The notes below the pieces were generated by a model. That model was not told the DNA's origin, ran no database searches, and worked only from the letters and a program-made list of their open reading frames with translations. DNA of 64,000 nt, from the NCBI RefSeq assembly GCF_001571225.1, contig NZ_BCTJ01000001.1, positions 480,876 through 544,875 of the forward strand, in the 5' to 3' direction. Origin of the DNA: Hydrogenophaga palleronii NBRC 102513 (GTDB taxonomy: Bacteria; Pseudomonadota; Gammaproteobacteria; Burkholderiales; Burkholderiaceae_C). The stretch's first letter is position 1. Every line of letters begins with the position of its first letter. Positions 37,507-45,549 of this stretch are shown here, one piece after another. The position numbers and the translations under genes are program-made.

Positions 37507-37524
37507 ATGAACTTTTGATGACAG
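37507..37524 (-). promoter_or_regulatory. Candidate Pho box upstream of the OlsB-like gene
   Basis: On the minus strand CTGTCATCAAAAGTTCAT matches the PhoB consensus at 14 of 18 positions. The first half is exact, the second half has GTTCAT for TGTCAT. No good -10 is seen ten bases downstream, so this is weaker than the pstS and ppk boxes. Confidence 0.45.
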
Positions 37525-37562
37525 CCCGGCCGCCTCTGCGCGGCCTGCCAGAATACGAAGCT

Positions 37563-38129
37563 GTGAACGCCCTCCCCAGCCCCCTGAACGCCCAGCTGCG
37601 CTGCCACCCCGCCACCCCGGCCGGTGTGCCGCTGGCCCTGGCGGTGGAGGTGCAGACCCGGGCCGATGGCCTGTGGCTGCGCTACACGCTGCGGGGCGAC
37701 ACCGGCGCGCTGCGCATCCCGGCACCGGCCGCGCCCATGGCCACCGACGGCTTGTGGCAGCACAGCTGCTTCGAGGCTTTTGTGGCCGCCGAAGGCGATG
37801 CCCGCTACCGCGAGTTCAACTTCTCCCCGTCCAGCCAGTGGGCCGCCTACCGCTTCGCGGCCGAGCGCGAGCGCGACACCGCGGCCGAAGCGCGCGAGCC
37901 CGTGCCAGCGATCTGCGCCCAGGTTCAGCGCGATGCGCAGTGCCTGCAACTGAGCGTGTGCCTGCCATCCAGCACCCTGCCCCGCAGCCCCGCCCTGCTC
38001 TCGCTCGGCCTGAGCGCGGTAATCGAAGAAACCGACGGCCGCCTGAGTTTTTGGGCGCTGCACCACCCGGGCGAACTGCCCGACTTCCACCATGCCGCCG
38101 GCCGCTGCCTGCGGCTGGCCGCCCCTTGA
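37563..38129 (+). CDS. DOMON-like domain protein
   Basis: A 188-residue protein. LRCHPATPAGVPLALAVEV at the start, GLWLRYTLRGD, TDGLWQHSCFEAFVA, REFNFSPSSQWAAYRF and the C-terminal GRLSFWALHHPGELPDFHH match the DOMON-like family, a beta-sandwich related to heme- or sugar-binding domains. It has no signal peptide. GTG at 37563 places the start about ten residues before LRCHP, as usual in the family; ATG at 37518 is possible. Function unknown. It overlaps nothing and is followed after 25 bases by the NamZ gene. Confidence 0.8.
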   Translation: MNALPSPLNAQLRCHPATPAGVPLALAVEVQTRADGLWLRYTLRGDTGALRIPAPAAPMATDGLWQHSCFEAFVAAEGDARYREFNFSPSSQWAAYRFAAERERDTAAEAREPVPAICAQVQRDAQCLQLSVCLPSSTLPRSPALLSLGLSAVIEETDGRLSFWALHHPGELPDFHHAAGRCLRLAAP

Positions 38130-38154
38130 ACTGACCTTTCACCAGACGCCTCCC

Positions 38155-39357
38155 ATGCAATTCGGTCTCGAACGTTTCCTGCAAGACCCGGCCCTGCGCG
38201 CACCGCTGCAAGGCCGGCGCGTCGCGCTGCTGGCGCACCCGGCTTCTGTCACCCGCGAGCTGACCCACTCCCTGGACGCACTCGCCGCCCTGCCTGACGT
38301 GAAGCTCACGGCCGCCTTCGGCCCGCAGCACGGCCTGCGCGGCGACAAGCAGGACAACATGGTGGAGTCGCCCGACTACAACGACCCGCAGTTGGGCATT
38401 CCGGTGTTCAGCCTGTACGGCACGGTGCGGCGTCCAACCGACGCCATGATGGACAGCTTCGACGTGCTGCTGGTCGACCTGCAAGACCTGGGCTGCCGCA
38501 TCTACACCTTCATCACCACCCTGCGCTACGTGCTGGAAGCGGCGGCACACCACGGCAAGGCGGTGTGGGTGCTGGACCGGCCCAACCCGGCGGGCCGCCC
38601 GGTGGAAGGCCTGACCTTGCGCGAAGGCTGGGAGAGTTTTGTCGGTGCCGGCCCCATGCCGATGCGCCACGGCATGACCATGGGCGAACTCGGCCACTGG
38701 TTCATCGCCACGCTCGGCCTGCAGCTGGAATACCGCGTGATCACCATGCAGGGCTGGTTGCCCGACGCGGCACCGGGCTTTGGCTGGCCCGAGGGCCGCA
38801 GTTGGGTCAACCCGAGCCCGAACGCGGCCAACCTCTCCATGGCGCGCGCCTACGCCGGCACCGTGATGCTGGAAGGCACGACGCTGAGCGAAGGCCGTGG
38901 CACGACGCGGCCGCTGGAGCTGTTCGGTGCGCCGGGTATCGACACCCGCCGCCTGATCGACGACATGCAGCGGCTGGCGCCGCAATGGCTGCGGGGCTGT
39001 GTGCTGCGACTGTGCTTTTTCGAGCCCACCTTCCACAAACACGTGGGCCAGCTCTGTGCGGGCGTGCAGATCCATGTGGAAGACCCGGCGCACTACGACC
39101 ACGCAACCTTCAAGCCCTGGCGGCTGCAGGCCCTGGCCTTCCGCGCGCTGCGCCTGCAGGCGCCCGACTACCCGCTGTGGCGCGATTTCCCCTACGAGTA
39201 CGAACACGACCGCCTGGCGATCGACCTCATCAACGGCGGCCCGCTGCTGCGCGAATGGGTGGACGACGTGACGGCCGCACCCGAGGTGCTGGAGGCCGCG
39301 GCGGCGGCAGACGAAGCCGCCTGGCTGGAAGCCCGCAAGCCGCACCTGCTTTACTGA
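38155..39357 (+). CDS. NamZ-type exo-beta-N-acetylmuramidase (DUF1343)
   Basis: A 400-residue protein of the DUF1343 family, whose founding member NamZ releases terminal MurNAc from peptidoglycan fragments. Family blocks: RVALLAHPASVT, FGPQHGLRGDKQDNM, VFSLYGTVRRPT, DVLLVDLQDLGCRIYTFITTL, LDRPNPAGR, SEGRGTTRPLELFGAPGID and GVQIHVED. No signal peptide is visible, so it may act in cytoplasmic wall recycling. ATG at 38155 (MQFGLERFL) is close behind the DOMON-like gene, suggesting cotranscription. Confidence 0.88.
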   Translation: MQFGLERFLQDPALRAPLQGRRVALLAHPASVTRELTHSLDALAALPDVKLTAAFGPQHGLRGDKQDNMVESPDYNDPQLGIPVFSLYGTVRRPTDAMMDSFDVLLVDLQDLGCRIYTFITTLRYVLEAAAHHGKAVWVLDRPNPAGRPVEGLTLREGWESFVGAGPMPMRHGMTMGELGHWFIATLGLQLEYRVITMQGWLPDAAPGFGWPEGRSWVNPSPNAANLSMARAYAGTVMLEGTTLSEGRGTTRPLELFGAPGIDTRRLIDDMQRLAPQWLRGCVLRLCFFEPTFHKHVGQLCAGVQIHVEDPAHYDHATFKPWRLQALAFRALRLQAPDYPLWRDFPYEYEHDRLAIDLINGGPLLREWVDDVTAAPEVLEAAAAADEAAWLEARKPHLLY

Positions 39358-39372
39358 ATCCTGAAGCCCCGC

Positions 39373-39404
39373 TGGGCGCCTCGGCGCCCAACGCCTGAAG
39401 GCGT
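39373..39404. terminator. Tandem hairpins between convergent NamZ and GNAT genes
   Basis: TGGGCG/CGCCCA (39373-39390) and ACGCC/GGCGT with a TGAA loop (39391-39404). They lie in the 46-base gap between two stop codons and could end both transcripts. Confidence 0.5.
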
Positions 39405-39910
39405 CAGGCCTTCAACCACTTCTGCAGGAACTGTGCGGAGCCCATGGCGGGATCGAGCTGGTAACCGGCAAACCCGATGCGTTCGTACAAACGCACCGCG
39501 GGCACGTTACCCGACAGCACCTCCAGCGTGAGCTTCACCGCACCGCGCTCGCGCGCGATGGTCTCGGCCAGGGCCAGCATCTGTTCGGCTACGCCGCGCC
39601 CGCGGTGGCTGGACAACACGGCGACGTCGTGCACGTTCACCAGCGGCCGGCAGGCAAAGGTGGAAAAACCTTCGATGCAGTTGACCAGCCCCACCGCCTG
39701 CTCGCCGTCGAAGGCCAGCACGCTGTAGGCCTGCGGCCGCGCGGCCAGGCCGGCCACGAGGTTTGCCTTGGCAAAGTCCGACAGGCCTTCGCCACCACCG
39801 GCCGGGTCGCTGGCGTAGGCGTCGAGCAGCCGCACCAGCGCGGCCGCGTGGGCCGGGTTGGCGTAGTCGGCGCGCAGTGTGCTGATGCGGCCCTGCACGG
39901 CCTCGCTCAT
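39404..39910 (-). CDS. GNAT family N-acetyltransferase
   Basis: A 168-residue acetyltransferase. The acetyl-CoA loop is [21 protein letters not shown], followed by [26 protein letters not shown], the usual C-terminal GNAT strand and helix. The substrate is not predictable. Its start overlaps the glmM stop by ATGA, so it is translationally coupled to glmM. Confidence 0.9.
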   Translation of the reverse strand: MSEAVQGRISTLRADYANPAHAAALVRLLDAYASDPAGGGEGLSDFAKANLVAGLAARPQAYSVLAFDGEQAVGLVNCIEGFSTFACRPLVNVHDVAVLSSHRGRGVAEQMLALAETIARERGAVKLTLEVLSGNVPAVRLYERIGFAGYQLDPAMGSAQFLQKWLKA

Positions 39911-41250
39911 GCCGGCACCTGCGCCTTGACCGCGGCCACCAGCCGCTCGGCGCAGGTCTGGGCCTGCGTGGCATCACGCGCCTCCACCATCACGCGCAGC
40001 AGCGGCTCGGTGCCGCTGGCGCGGATCAGCACGCGGCCGGTGTCGCCGAGTTCGGCCTGCACCGCCTGCGTCTCCTCGCTCAGGAAGGTGTTGGTCTTCC
40101 AGTCCTGCCCGGGCAACAGGCGGACGTTGATCAGGGTCTGCGGGAACAGCGTGACGTCGGCCAGCAGCTGCGCCATGGTCTTGCCGCTGGCCACGCAGGC
40201 GCTCAGCACCTGCAGGGCCGAGACCAGGCCGTCACCCGTGGTGTGGCGATCCAGCACCAGCAGGTGGCCCGAGCCCTCACCGCCCAGGATCCAGCCGTGT
40301 TTGTGAAGCTCTTCGAGCACGTAGCGGTCACCCACCTTGGCGCGCACGAACTGCACGCCGCGCGCCTTCAGCGCCACCTCGACCGCCATGTTGGTCATCA
40401 GCGTGCCGACCACGCCGGGCACGGCTTGGCCGTCCGCCAGGCGCTGGGACGCGATCAGGTACAGCAGTTCGTCGCCGTTGTACAGCCGGCCTTCGGCGTC
40501 CACCATCTGCAGGCGGTCGGCATCGCCATCGAGCGCCACACCGTAGTGGGCGCCGTGGGCCTTCACGGCCTCCAGCAAGGCCTGCGGATGCGTGGCACCC
40601 ACGTCTTTGTTGATGTTGAGACCGTCGGGCGAACACCCGATCTTGATCACCTCGGCCCCGAGTTCGTGGAACACCGCCGGAGCGATCTGGTAGGCCGCGC
40701 CGTTGGCGCCGTCCACCACGATCTTCAGGCCCTTGAGGGTGAAATCGTGGTCGCAGGTGCTCTTGCAGAATTCGATGTAGCGCCCATCCGCGTCGCCCAG
40801 CCGGCGCGCTTTGCCGAGCTCGCCCGATGCAACCCACACCGGCGCTTCGTCCAGGGCCGCTTCCACCGCCAGCTCCCAGTCGTCCGGCAGCTTGGCGCCC
40901 AGGGCGCTGAAGAACTTGATGCCGTTGTCGGCAAACGGGTTGTGGCTGGCCGAGATCACCACGCCCAGGCTGGCGCGCTGCGCCCGCGTGAGGTAGGCCA
41001 CGGCCGGCGTCGGCACCGGGCCGAGCAACACCACGTCCACGCCCGCCGAGTTGAAGCCGGACTCCAGCGCCGACTCCAGCATGTAGCCGGAGATGCGCGT
41101 GTCCTTGCCGATCAGCACCGTCGGGTGCGCTTCGGTGCGGCGCAACACGCGCCCCACCGCGTGCGCCAGGCGCAGCACGAAGTCGGGGGTGATCGGGGAC
41201 TGGCCCACGGTGCCACGGATGCCGTCGGTGCCAAAGTACTTTCGTGCCAT
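39907..41250 (-). CDS. glmM: Phosphoglucosamine mutase
   Basis: Converts glucosamine-6-phosphate to glucosamine-1-phosphate for UDP-GlcNAc, needed for wall and LPS. The 447 residues have the active phosphoserine Ser102 in [15 protein letters not shown], the metal loop [11 protein letters not shown], the sugar-binding GGEGSGHLL and the C-terminal phosphate loop [14 protein letters not shown]. It follows folP and ftsH, a widely conserved order. Confidence 0.97.
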   Translation of the reverse strand: MARKYFGTDGIRGTVGQSPITPDFVLRLAHAVGRVLRRTEAHPTVLIGKDTRISGYMLESALESGFNSAGVDVVLLGPVPTPAVAYLTRAQRASLGVVISASHNPFADNGIKFFSALGAKLPDDWELAVEAALDEAPVWVASGELGKARRLGDADGRYIEFCKSTCDHDFTLKGLKIVVDGANGAAYQIAPAVFHELGAEVIKIGCSPDGLNINKDVGATHPQALLEAVKAHGAHYGVALDGDADRLQMVDAEGRLYNGDELLYLIASQRLADGQAVPGVVGTLMTNMAVEVALKARGVQFVRAKVGDRYVLEELHKHGWILGGEGSGHLLVLDRHTTGDGLVSALQVLSACVASGKTMAQLLADVTLFPQTLINVRLLPGQDWKTNTFLSEETQAVQAELGDTGRVLIRASGTEPLLRVMVEARDATQAQTCAERLVAAVKAQVPA

Positions 41251-41283
41251 TTTTTGAGCAGCCTCTCTTTTTTAGTGATGCAG

Positions 41284-41289
41284 GATTAT
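41284..41289 (-). promoter_or_regulatory. Candidate -10 box of glmM
   Basis: On the minus strand GATAAT, 34 bases before the glmM start codon. The spacer and -35 position lie inside the tandem repeat at 41291-41314. Confidence 0.45.
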
Positions 41290-41290
41290 C

Positions 41291-41314
41291 GCGGTGCCGC
41301 GGTGCCGCGGTGCC
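41291..41314. repeat. Three tandem copies of an 8-base repeat upstream of glmM
   Basis: GCGGTGCC repeated three times without error, between the folP stop and the glmM -10 candidate. Such repeats can change copy number by slippage. Confidence 0.8.
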
Positions 41315-41318
41315 GCCC

Positions 41319-42152
41319 TCAGGCAGCCTGCATGCTCTGCCAGACCTGGAGGGCGTCCACGGTTTCGCGCACGTCGTGCACCCGCACCACGCGAGCGCCC
41401 CGCTCCACCGCCAGCAGCGCCGCCGCCACGCTGGCCGAGACCCGCTCGGTCGGCACCTCACGCCCGGTCACCGCGCCCAGGGACGACTTGCGCGACCAGC
41501 CCGCGAGCAGCGAAAAACCCAGCGGCAGCAACGCCTCCTGACGCGCCAGCAGGCTGAAGTTCTGCGCCACGGTCTTGCCGAAGCCGATGCCGGGATCGAG
41601 CACGATGCGCGCCGGCGCCACGCCCAGCGCGGTCAGGGCATCCGCACGCTCACGCAGGAAGCCCAGCACCCCGGGCAACACGTCGCCCTCCATCGGAGCC
41701 ACCTGCATGGTCTGCGGGTCGCGGTGCATGTGCATCAGGCAGGCGCCGCAGCGCGGGTGCGCTGCCACCACCTGCAAGGCATCACCCTGGCGCAGCGCCC
41801 AGATGTCGTTGACGATGTCGGCACCGGCATCGAGCACCGCGCGCATCAGTTCGGGCTTGTAGGTGTCGACCGAAATCGGCACACCCAGCCGCACCGCCTC
41901 ACGCACCACCGGCAGCACCCGCGCCAACTCTTCGTCCAGCGGCACCACCGGGCTGCCGGGGCGGGTGGATTCGCCACCGATGTCGAGGATGTGGGCGCCA
42001 TCCCGGATAAGGCGCTCGCAGTGCCGCAGCGCCGCCGCGGTGCCGGCGTGTTGCCCACCGTCGGAGAACGAGTCGGGCGTGACATTGACGATGCCCATGA
42101 CGCGTGGCGCGCTCAGGTCGATCTGAAAGCGGGTGGTCAACCAGTGCAGCAT
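41319..42152 (-). CDS. folP: Dihydropteroate synthase
   Basis: Joins para-aminobenzoate to dihydropterin pyrophosphate in folate synthesis; the sulfonamide target. The 277 residues have VMGIVNVTPDSFSDGG, DIGGESTRPGSPVV, ISVDTYKPELMRA, NDIWAL, LMHMH, DPGIGFGKT and a C-terminal VRVHDVRETVDAL. ATG at 42152 (MLHWLTTRF) was chosen; the open frame further upstream runs into ftsH. It lies 71 bases after ftsH. Confidence 0.96.
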   Translation of the reverse strand: MLHWLTTRFQIDLSAPRVMGIVNVTPDSFSDGGQHAGTAAALRHCERLIRDGAHILDIGGESTRPGSPVVPLDEELARVLPVVREAVRLGVPISVDTYKPELMRAVLDAGADIVNDIWALRQGDALQVVAAHPRCGACLMHMHRDPQTMQVAPMEGDVLPGVLGFLRERADALTALGVAPARIVLDPGIGFGKTVAQNFSLLARQEALLPLGFSLLAGWSRKSSLGAVTGREVPTERVSASVAAALLAVERGARVVRVHDVRETVDALQVWQSMQAA

Positions 42153-42180
42153 GGCTTCGTGGGCAGGAAACGTTGGAAAC

Positions 42181-42206
42181 GACAACGGGGCCGAAGCCCC
42201 GTTGTC
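42181..42206 (-). terminator. Strong hairpin with UUCG loop after ftsH
   Basis: An 11-base-pair perfect stem, GACAACGGGGC (42181-42191) with GCCCCGTTGTC (42196-42206). On the minus strand the loop is TTCG closed by C-G, the extra-stable tetraloop. Only GTTTCC follows, so it may act as partial terminator or 3' stabiliser between ftsH and folP. Confidence 0.65.
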
Positions 42207-42223
42207 AGATTGGTCGCGACCGT

Positions 42224-44140
42224 TCAGGCGGCCGACGGCGCCGGGTCGGTGGTGACGGCTGCGCCGCCACCGCTGCCACCGCCACCCACCGAGGGATTGC
42301 GCGGCGTCCAGTCCTTGGGCGGACGCGGCGGCTTGCCGGCCATGATGTCGTCGATCTGGTCGGCGTCGATGGTTTCCCACTCGAGCAGGGCCGTGGCCAT
42401 GGCGTGCATCTTGTCGCTGTGCTGTTCGATCAGGTCGCGTGCCAGCTTGTACTGGGCGTCGATAATGCGGCGCACCTCGCCATCCACCTTCTGCATGGTG
42501 GACTCGCTCATGGTCGTGGTCTTGGTGACCGAACGGCCCAGGAACACCTCACCCTCGTTCTCGGCGTACACCATCGGGCCGAGCGCGTCGGTCATGCCGT
42601 AACGCGTCACCATGTCGCGCGCGATCGAGGTGGCGCGCTCGAAGTCGTTCGAGGCACCGGTGGTCATCTGGTTCATGAACACCTCCTCGGCGATGCGGCC
42701 ACCGAACAGCATGCTGATCTGGTTCAGCATGTAGTCCTTGTCGTAGCTGTAGCGGTCTTGCGAAGGCAGGCTCATGGTCACACCCAGCGCGCGGCCACGC
42801 GGGATGATGGTGACCTTGTGCACCGGGTCGCACTTGGGCAGCAGCTTGCCGATCAGGGCGTGGCCGGACTCGTGGTAGGCCGTGTTGCGGCGCTCTTCCT
42901 CGGGCATGACCATGCTCTTGCGCTCGGGGCCCATGAAGATCTTGTCCTTGGCCTTCTCGAAGTCCTGCATCTCGACCACACGCGCGTTGCGGCGCGCGGC
43001 CATCAGCGCGGCCTCGTTGCACAGGTTGGCCAGATCGGCACCGCTCATGCCGGGCGTGCCGCGTGCGATCACACTGGCGTTCACGTCCGTGCCCAGGGGC
43101 ACCTTGCGCATGTGCACGTTGAGGATCTGCTCGCGGCCGCGGATGTCGGGCAGCGTCACGTAGACCTGGCGGTCGAAACGGCCCGGGCGCAGCAGGGCGG
43201 CGTCCAGGATGTCCGGGCGGTTGGTGGCCGCGACCACGATCACGCCCAGGTTGGTCTCGAAACCGTCCATCTCGACCAGCATCTGGTTGAGGGTCTGTTC
43301 GCGCTCGTCGTTGCCACCGCCCAGGCCGGCGCCACGCTGGCGGCCGACGGCGTCGATTTCATCGATGAAGATGATGCAGGGCGCGTTCTTCTTGGCGTTC
43401 TCGAACATGTCGCGCACGCGGGCCGCGCCCACGCCAACGAACATTTCCACGAAGTCGGAGCCCGAGATGCTGAAGAACGGCACCTTGGCTTCACCCGCGA
43501 TGCCCTTGGCTAGCAAGGTCTTGCCGGTACCGGGAGGGCCGACCAGCAGCAGGCCGCGCGGAATGCGCCCGCCGAGTTTCTGGAACTTGGCAGGGTCTTT
43601 CAGGAAGTCCACGACTTCCTTCACTTCCTCTTTGGCCTCGTCGCAACCTGCCACGTCGGCAAAGGTCACGGTGTTGTTGTTCTCGTCGAGCATGCGGGCT
43701 TTGCTCTTGCCGAAGCTGAACGCGCCGCCCTTGCCGCCGCCCTGCATCTGTCGCATGAAGTAGATCCAGACGCCGATCAGCAGCAGCATCGGGCCCCAGC
43801 TGACCAGCAGGGTCATGAGCAGAGAGCTTTCTTCGCGCGGACGCACGTCGAACTTGACGTTGTTGTTGATCAGGTCACCGACCAGACCACGGTCCAGGTA
43901 GGTGGCCGTGGTGCGCACGCGGCGGTCGTCCTGGGTGATGGCCACGATCTCGGTGCCGCCCGGACCTTCCTGGATGGTCGCGCTCTTGATGCGCTGGCCC
44001 TTGACTTCTTCAAGAAACTCGGAATACCCGATCTGCCCGGAACCGGCGGCAGAGCGTGTATCGAACTGCTTGAAGACGGTGAAAAGCACCATGGCGATAA
44101 CCATCCACACGGCGATTTTCGAAAACCACTGGTTGTTCAA
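42224..44140 (-). CDS. ftsH: ATP-dependent zinc metalloprotease FtsH
   Basis: Membrane-anchored AAA+ protease that degrades LpxC, sigma32 and misassembled membrane proteins. The 638 residues have two N-terminal membrane segments, Walker A GPPGTGKT, Walker [16 protein letters not shown], the second region of homology with [22 protein letters not shown], and the zinc site HESGH (423-427; Ser replaces the commoner Ala). The Gly-rich tail ends in PSAA. The start is TTG at 44138-44140, preceded by AGGAG at 7 bases. Confidence 0.97.
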   Translation of the reverse strand: MNNQWFSKIAVWMVIAMVLFTVFKQFDTRSAAGSGQIGYSEFLEEVKGQRIKSATIQEGPGGTEIVAITQDDRRVRTTATYLDRGLVGDLINNNVKFDVRPREESSLLMTLLVSWGPMLLLIGVWIYFMRQMQGGGKGGAFSFGKSKARMLDENNNTVTFADVAGCDEAKEEVKEVVDFLKDPAKFQKLGGRIPRGLLLVGPPGTGKTLLAKGIAGEAKVPFFSISGSDFVEMFVGVGAARVRDMFENAKKNAPCIIFIDEIDAVGRQRGAGLGGGNDEREQTLNQMLVEMDGFETNLGVIVVAATNRPDILDAALLRPGRFDRQVYVTLPDIRGREQILNVHMRKVPLGTDVNASVIARGTPGMSGADLANLCNEAALMAARRNARVVEMQDFEKAKDKIFMGPERKSMVMPEEERRNTAYHESGHALIGKLLPKCDPVHKVTIIPRGRALGVTMSLPSQDRYSYDKDYMLNQISMLFGGRIAEEVFMNQMTTGASNDFERATSIARDMVTRYGMTDALGPMVYAENEGEVFLGRSVTKTTTMSESTMQKVDGEVRRIIDAQYKLARDLIEQHSDKMHAMATALLEWETIDADQIDDIMAGKPPRPPKDWTPRNPSVGGGGSGGGAAVTTDPAPSAA

Positions 44141-44282
44141 GTGCAGCTCCTGGAGACGATAGTGACTGACAAGCTCATATGTTCCTCATTCTAGGACTTT
44201 CAAGTGCCCATGCCTTGCGGGCGTGACGCGACAATGTCAATCAAAGGGTTTGGTTTTCTGGATGCGGGCGCAAGCAATTGCA

Positions 44283-44960
44283 TCAAGCGGTCTTTTTCAG
44301 ACCCATGCCGACCAGGAAGGTTTCCGACGATTTGTCCCGCGACGCCTTGGGCTTGACCGCCTTCACCGTGCGGAATGTGGCCCGGAACAGCGCCACCAAG
44401 GGGTCGTAGGCGCCGCCATGGAAGAGTTTCACCACCAGCGCGCCGTCGGGCTTGAGGTGATGAACGGCAAAGTCCACCGCCAGCTCCACCAGGTCGCTGA
44501 TGCGCGCAGCGTCTGTCATGCCGATGCCGGAGAGATTGGGCGCCATGTCGGACACCACCACATCGACCTGCTGCACGCCCCGGTCCACCAGCGCTTGCTC
44601 CAGTTCTGCCAGCACGCCGGCCTCGCGGAAGTCGCCCTGGATGAAGTGCACCCCTTCCACCGCCTCCATCGGCAGCATGTCCAATGCCACGATGGTGCCG
44701 TGCAGCTCCCCCACCGCTGCGCCGTTCGGGCTCAGGCGGCGGCGCAGGTACTGGCTCCAGGCGCCGGGCGTCGAGCCCAGATCGACGACACATTGCCCGG
44801 GCCGGATCAGGCCCAGGGTTTCGTCGATTTCCTGCAACTTGTAGGCGGCCCGCGCACGGTAACCGTCCTTCTGCGCCAGACGCACATAGGGGTCGTTGAC
44901 GTGCTGGTTGAGCCAAGCCTTGTTGACCTTCTTGCTCTGCGTTTTGACTTTCATGCCCAT
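44283..44960 (-). CDS. rlmE: 23S rRNA (uridine-2'-O) methyltransferase
   Basis: Methylates U2552 of 23S rRNA late in 50S assembly (FtsJ/RrmJ). The 225 residues carry the SAM loop VVDLGSTPGAWSQYLRR, catalytic Lys-Asp-Lys-Glu elements within AYKLQEI, VVSDMAPNLSG and LVVKLFHGGA. It precedes ftsH, the usual ftsJ-ftsH order, with 142 bases between. Met3 is an alternative start. Confidence 0.96.
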   Translation of the reverse strand: MGMKVKTQSKKVNKAWLNQHVNDPYVRLAQKDGYRARAAYKLQEIDETLGLIRPGQCVVDLGSTPGAWSQYLRRRLSPNGAAVGELHGTIVALDMLPMEAVEGVHFIQGDFREAGVLAELEQALVDRGVQQVDVVVSDMAPNLSGIGMTDAARISDLVELAVDFAVHHLKPDGALVVKLFHGGAYDPLVALFRATFRTVKAVKPKASRDKSSETFLVGMGLKKTA

Positions 44961-44986
44961 GAGGGACGCCCGGGGTCTGTGTAAAC

Positions 44987-44992
44987 GATAAT
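44987..44992 (+). promoter_or_regulatory. -10-like box directly before yhbY
   Basis: GATAAT ends 6 bases before the yhbY ATG, so transcription would start at or beside the start codon. No ribosome-binding site lies between. Confidence 0.45.
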
Positions 44993-44998
44993 TGTCCC

Positions 44999-45475
44999 AT
45001 GCCCCAGATCACACTCACCCCCGCCCAGCGCAAAGTCCACCGAGCCGAGGCCCACCACCTCGATCCCGTCGTCCACATCGGGGGCGACGGACTGAGCGCC
45101 GCGGTGAAGAAGGAAGTCGATGCCGCACTCAAGGCGCACGGCCTGATCAAGATCCGGGTCTTGAACGACGACCGCACCGCCCGCGACCTCATGCTGCAGA
45201 CCCTGGCCGACGAGCTCGACGCAGCGCCCATCCAGCACATCGGCAAGCTGCTGGTGCTCTGGCGCCCCCTGCCGGAAAAGGAAAAGGCCGTCGACGAAGA
45301 CCGCAAGCCGGGCCCGCGCGATGTGAAGGTGCTGAAGTTCAGCAAACGCGGCGGCCAGCGCCCCGAGGTCAAGCTGGTGCGCGTGCTGGGCAACCAGCGC
45401 CTGACCACCGGCGGCCAGATCAAGCGCGCCAAGGTGTTGAAAAAGAGCCTGAAGAAGAGCGCGCAGTCCCAGTAA
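44999..45475 (+). CDS. yhbY: YhbY family RNA-binding protein
   Basis: A CRM-domain (CRS1-YhbY) protein linked to 50S ribosome assembly. Residues 1-90 are the domain: LTPAQRKVHRAEAHHLDPVVHIGGDGLSAAVKKEVDAALKAH contains the GGDGL loop equivalent to GxxG, then HIGKLLVLWRP. The tail of about 65 residues is Lys/Arg-rich and longer than in E. coli YhbY (97 residues). It is divergent from rlmE with only 38 bases between, a common rlmE/yhbY pairing. Confidence 0.93.
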   Translation: MPQITLTPAQRKVHRAEAHHLDPVVHIGGDGLSAAVKKEVDAALKAHGLIKIRVLNDDRTARDLMLQTLADELDAAPIQHIGKLLVLWRPLPEKEKAVDEDRKPGPRDVKVLKFSKRGGQRPEVKLVRVLGNQRLTTGGQIKRAKVLKKSLKKSAQSQ

Positions 45476-45549
45476 AAGCGCCCGCTTTCGCCCCGTTCGT
45501 GCCTGGCTCCGGCCTTGAACTTCGCCCACCGCACCACATCTGAACCAGC

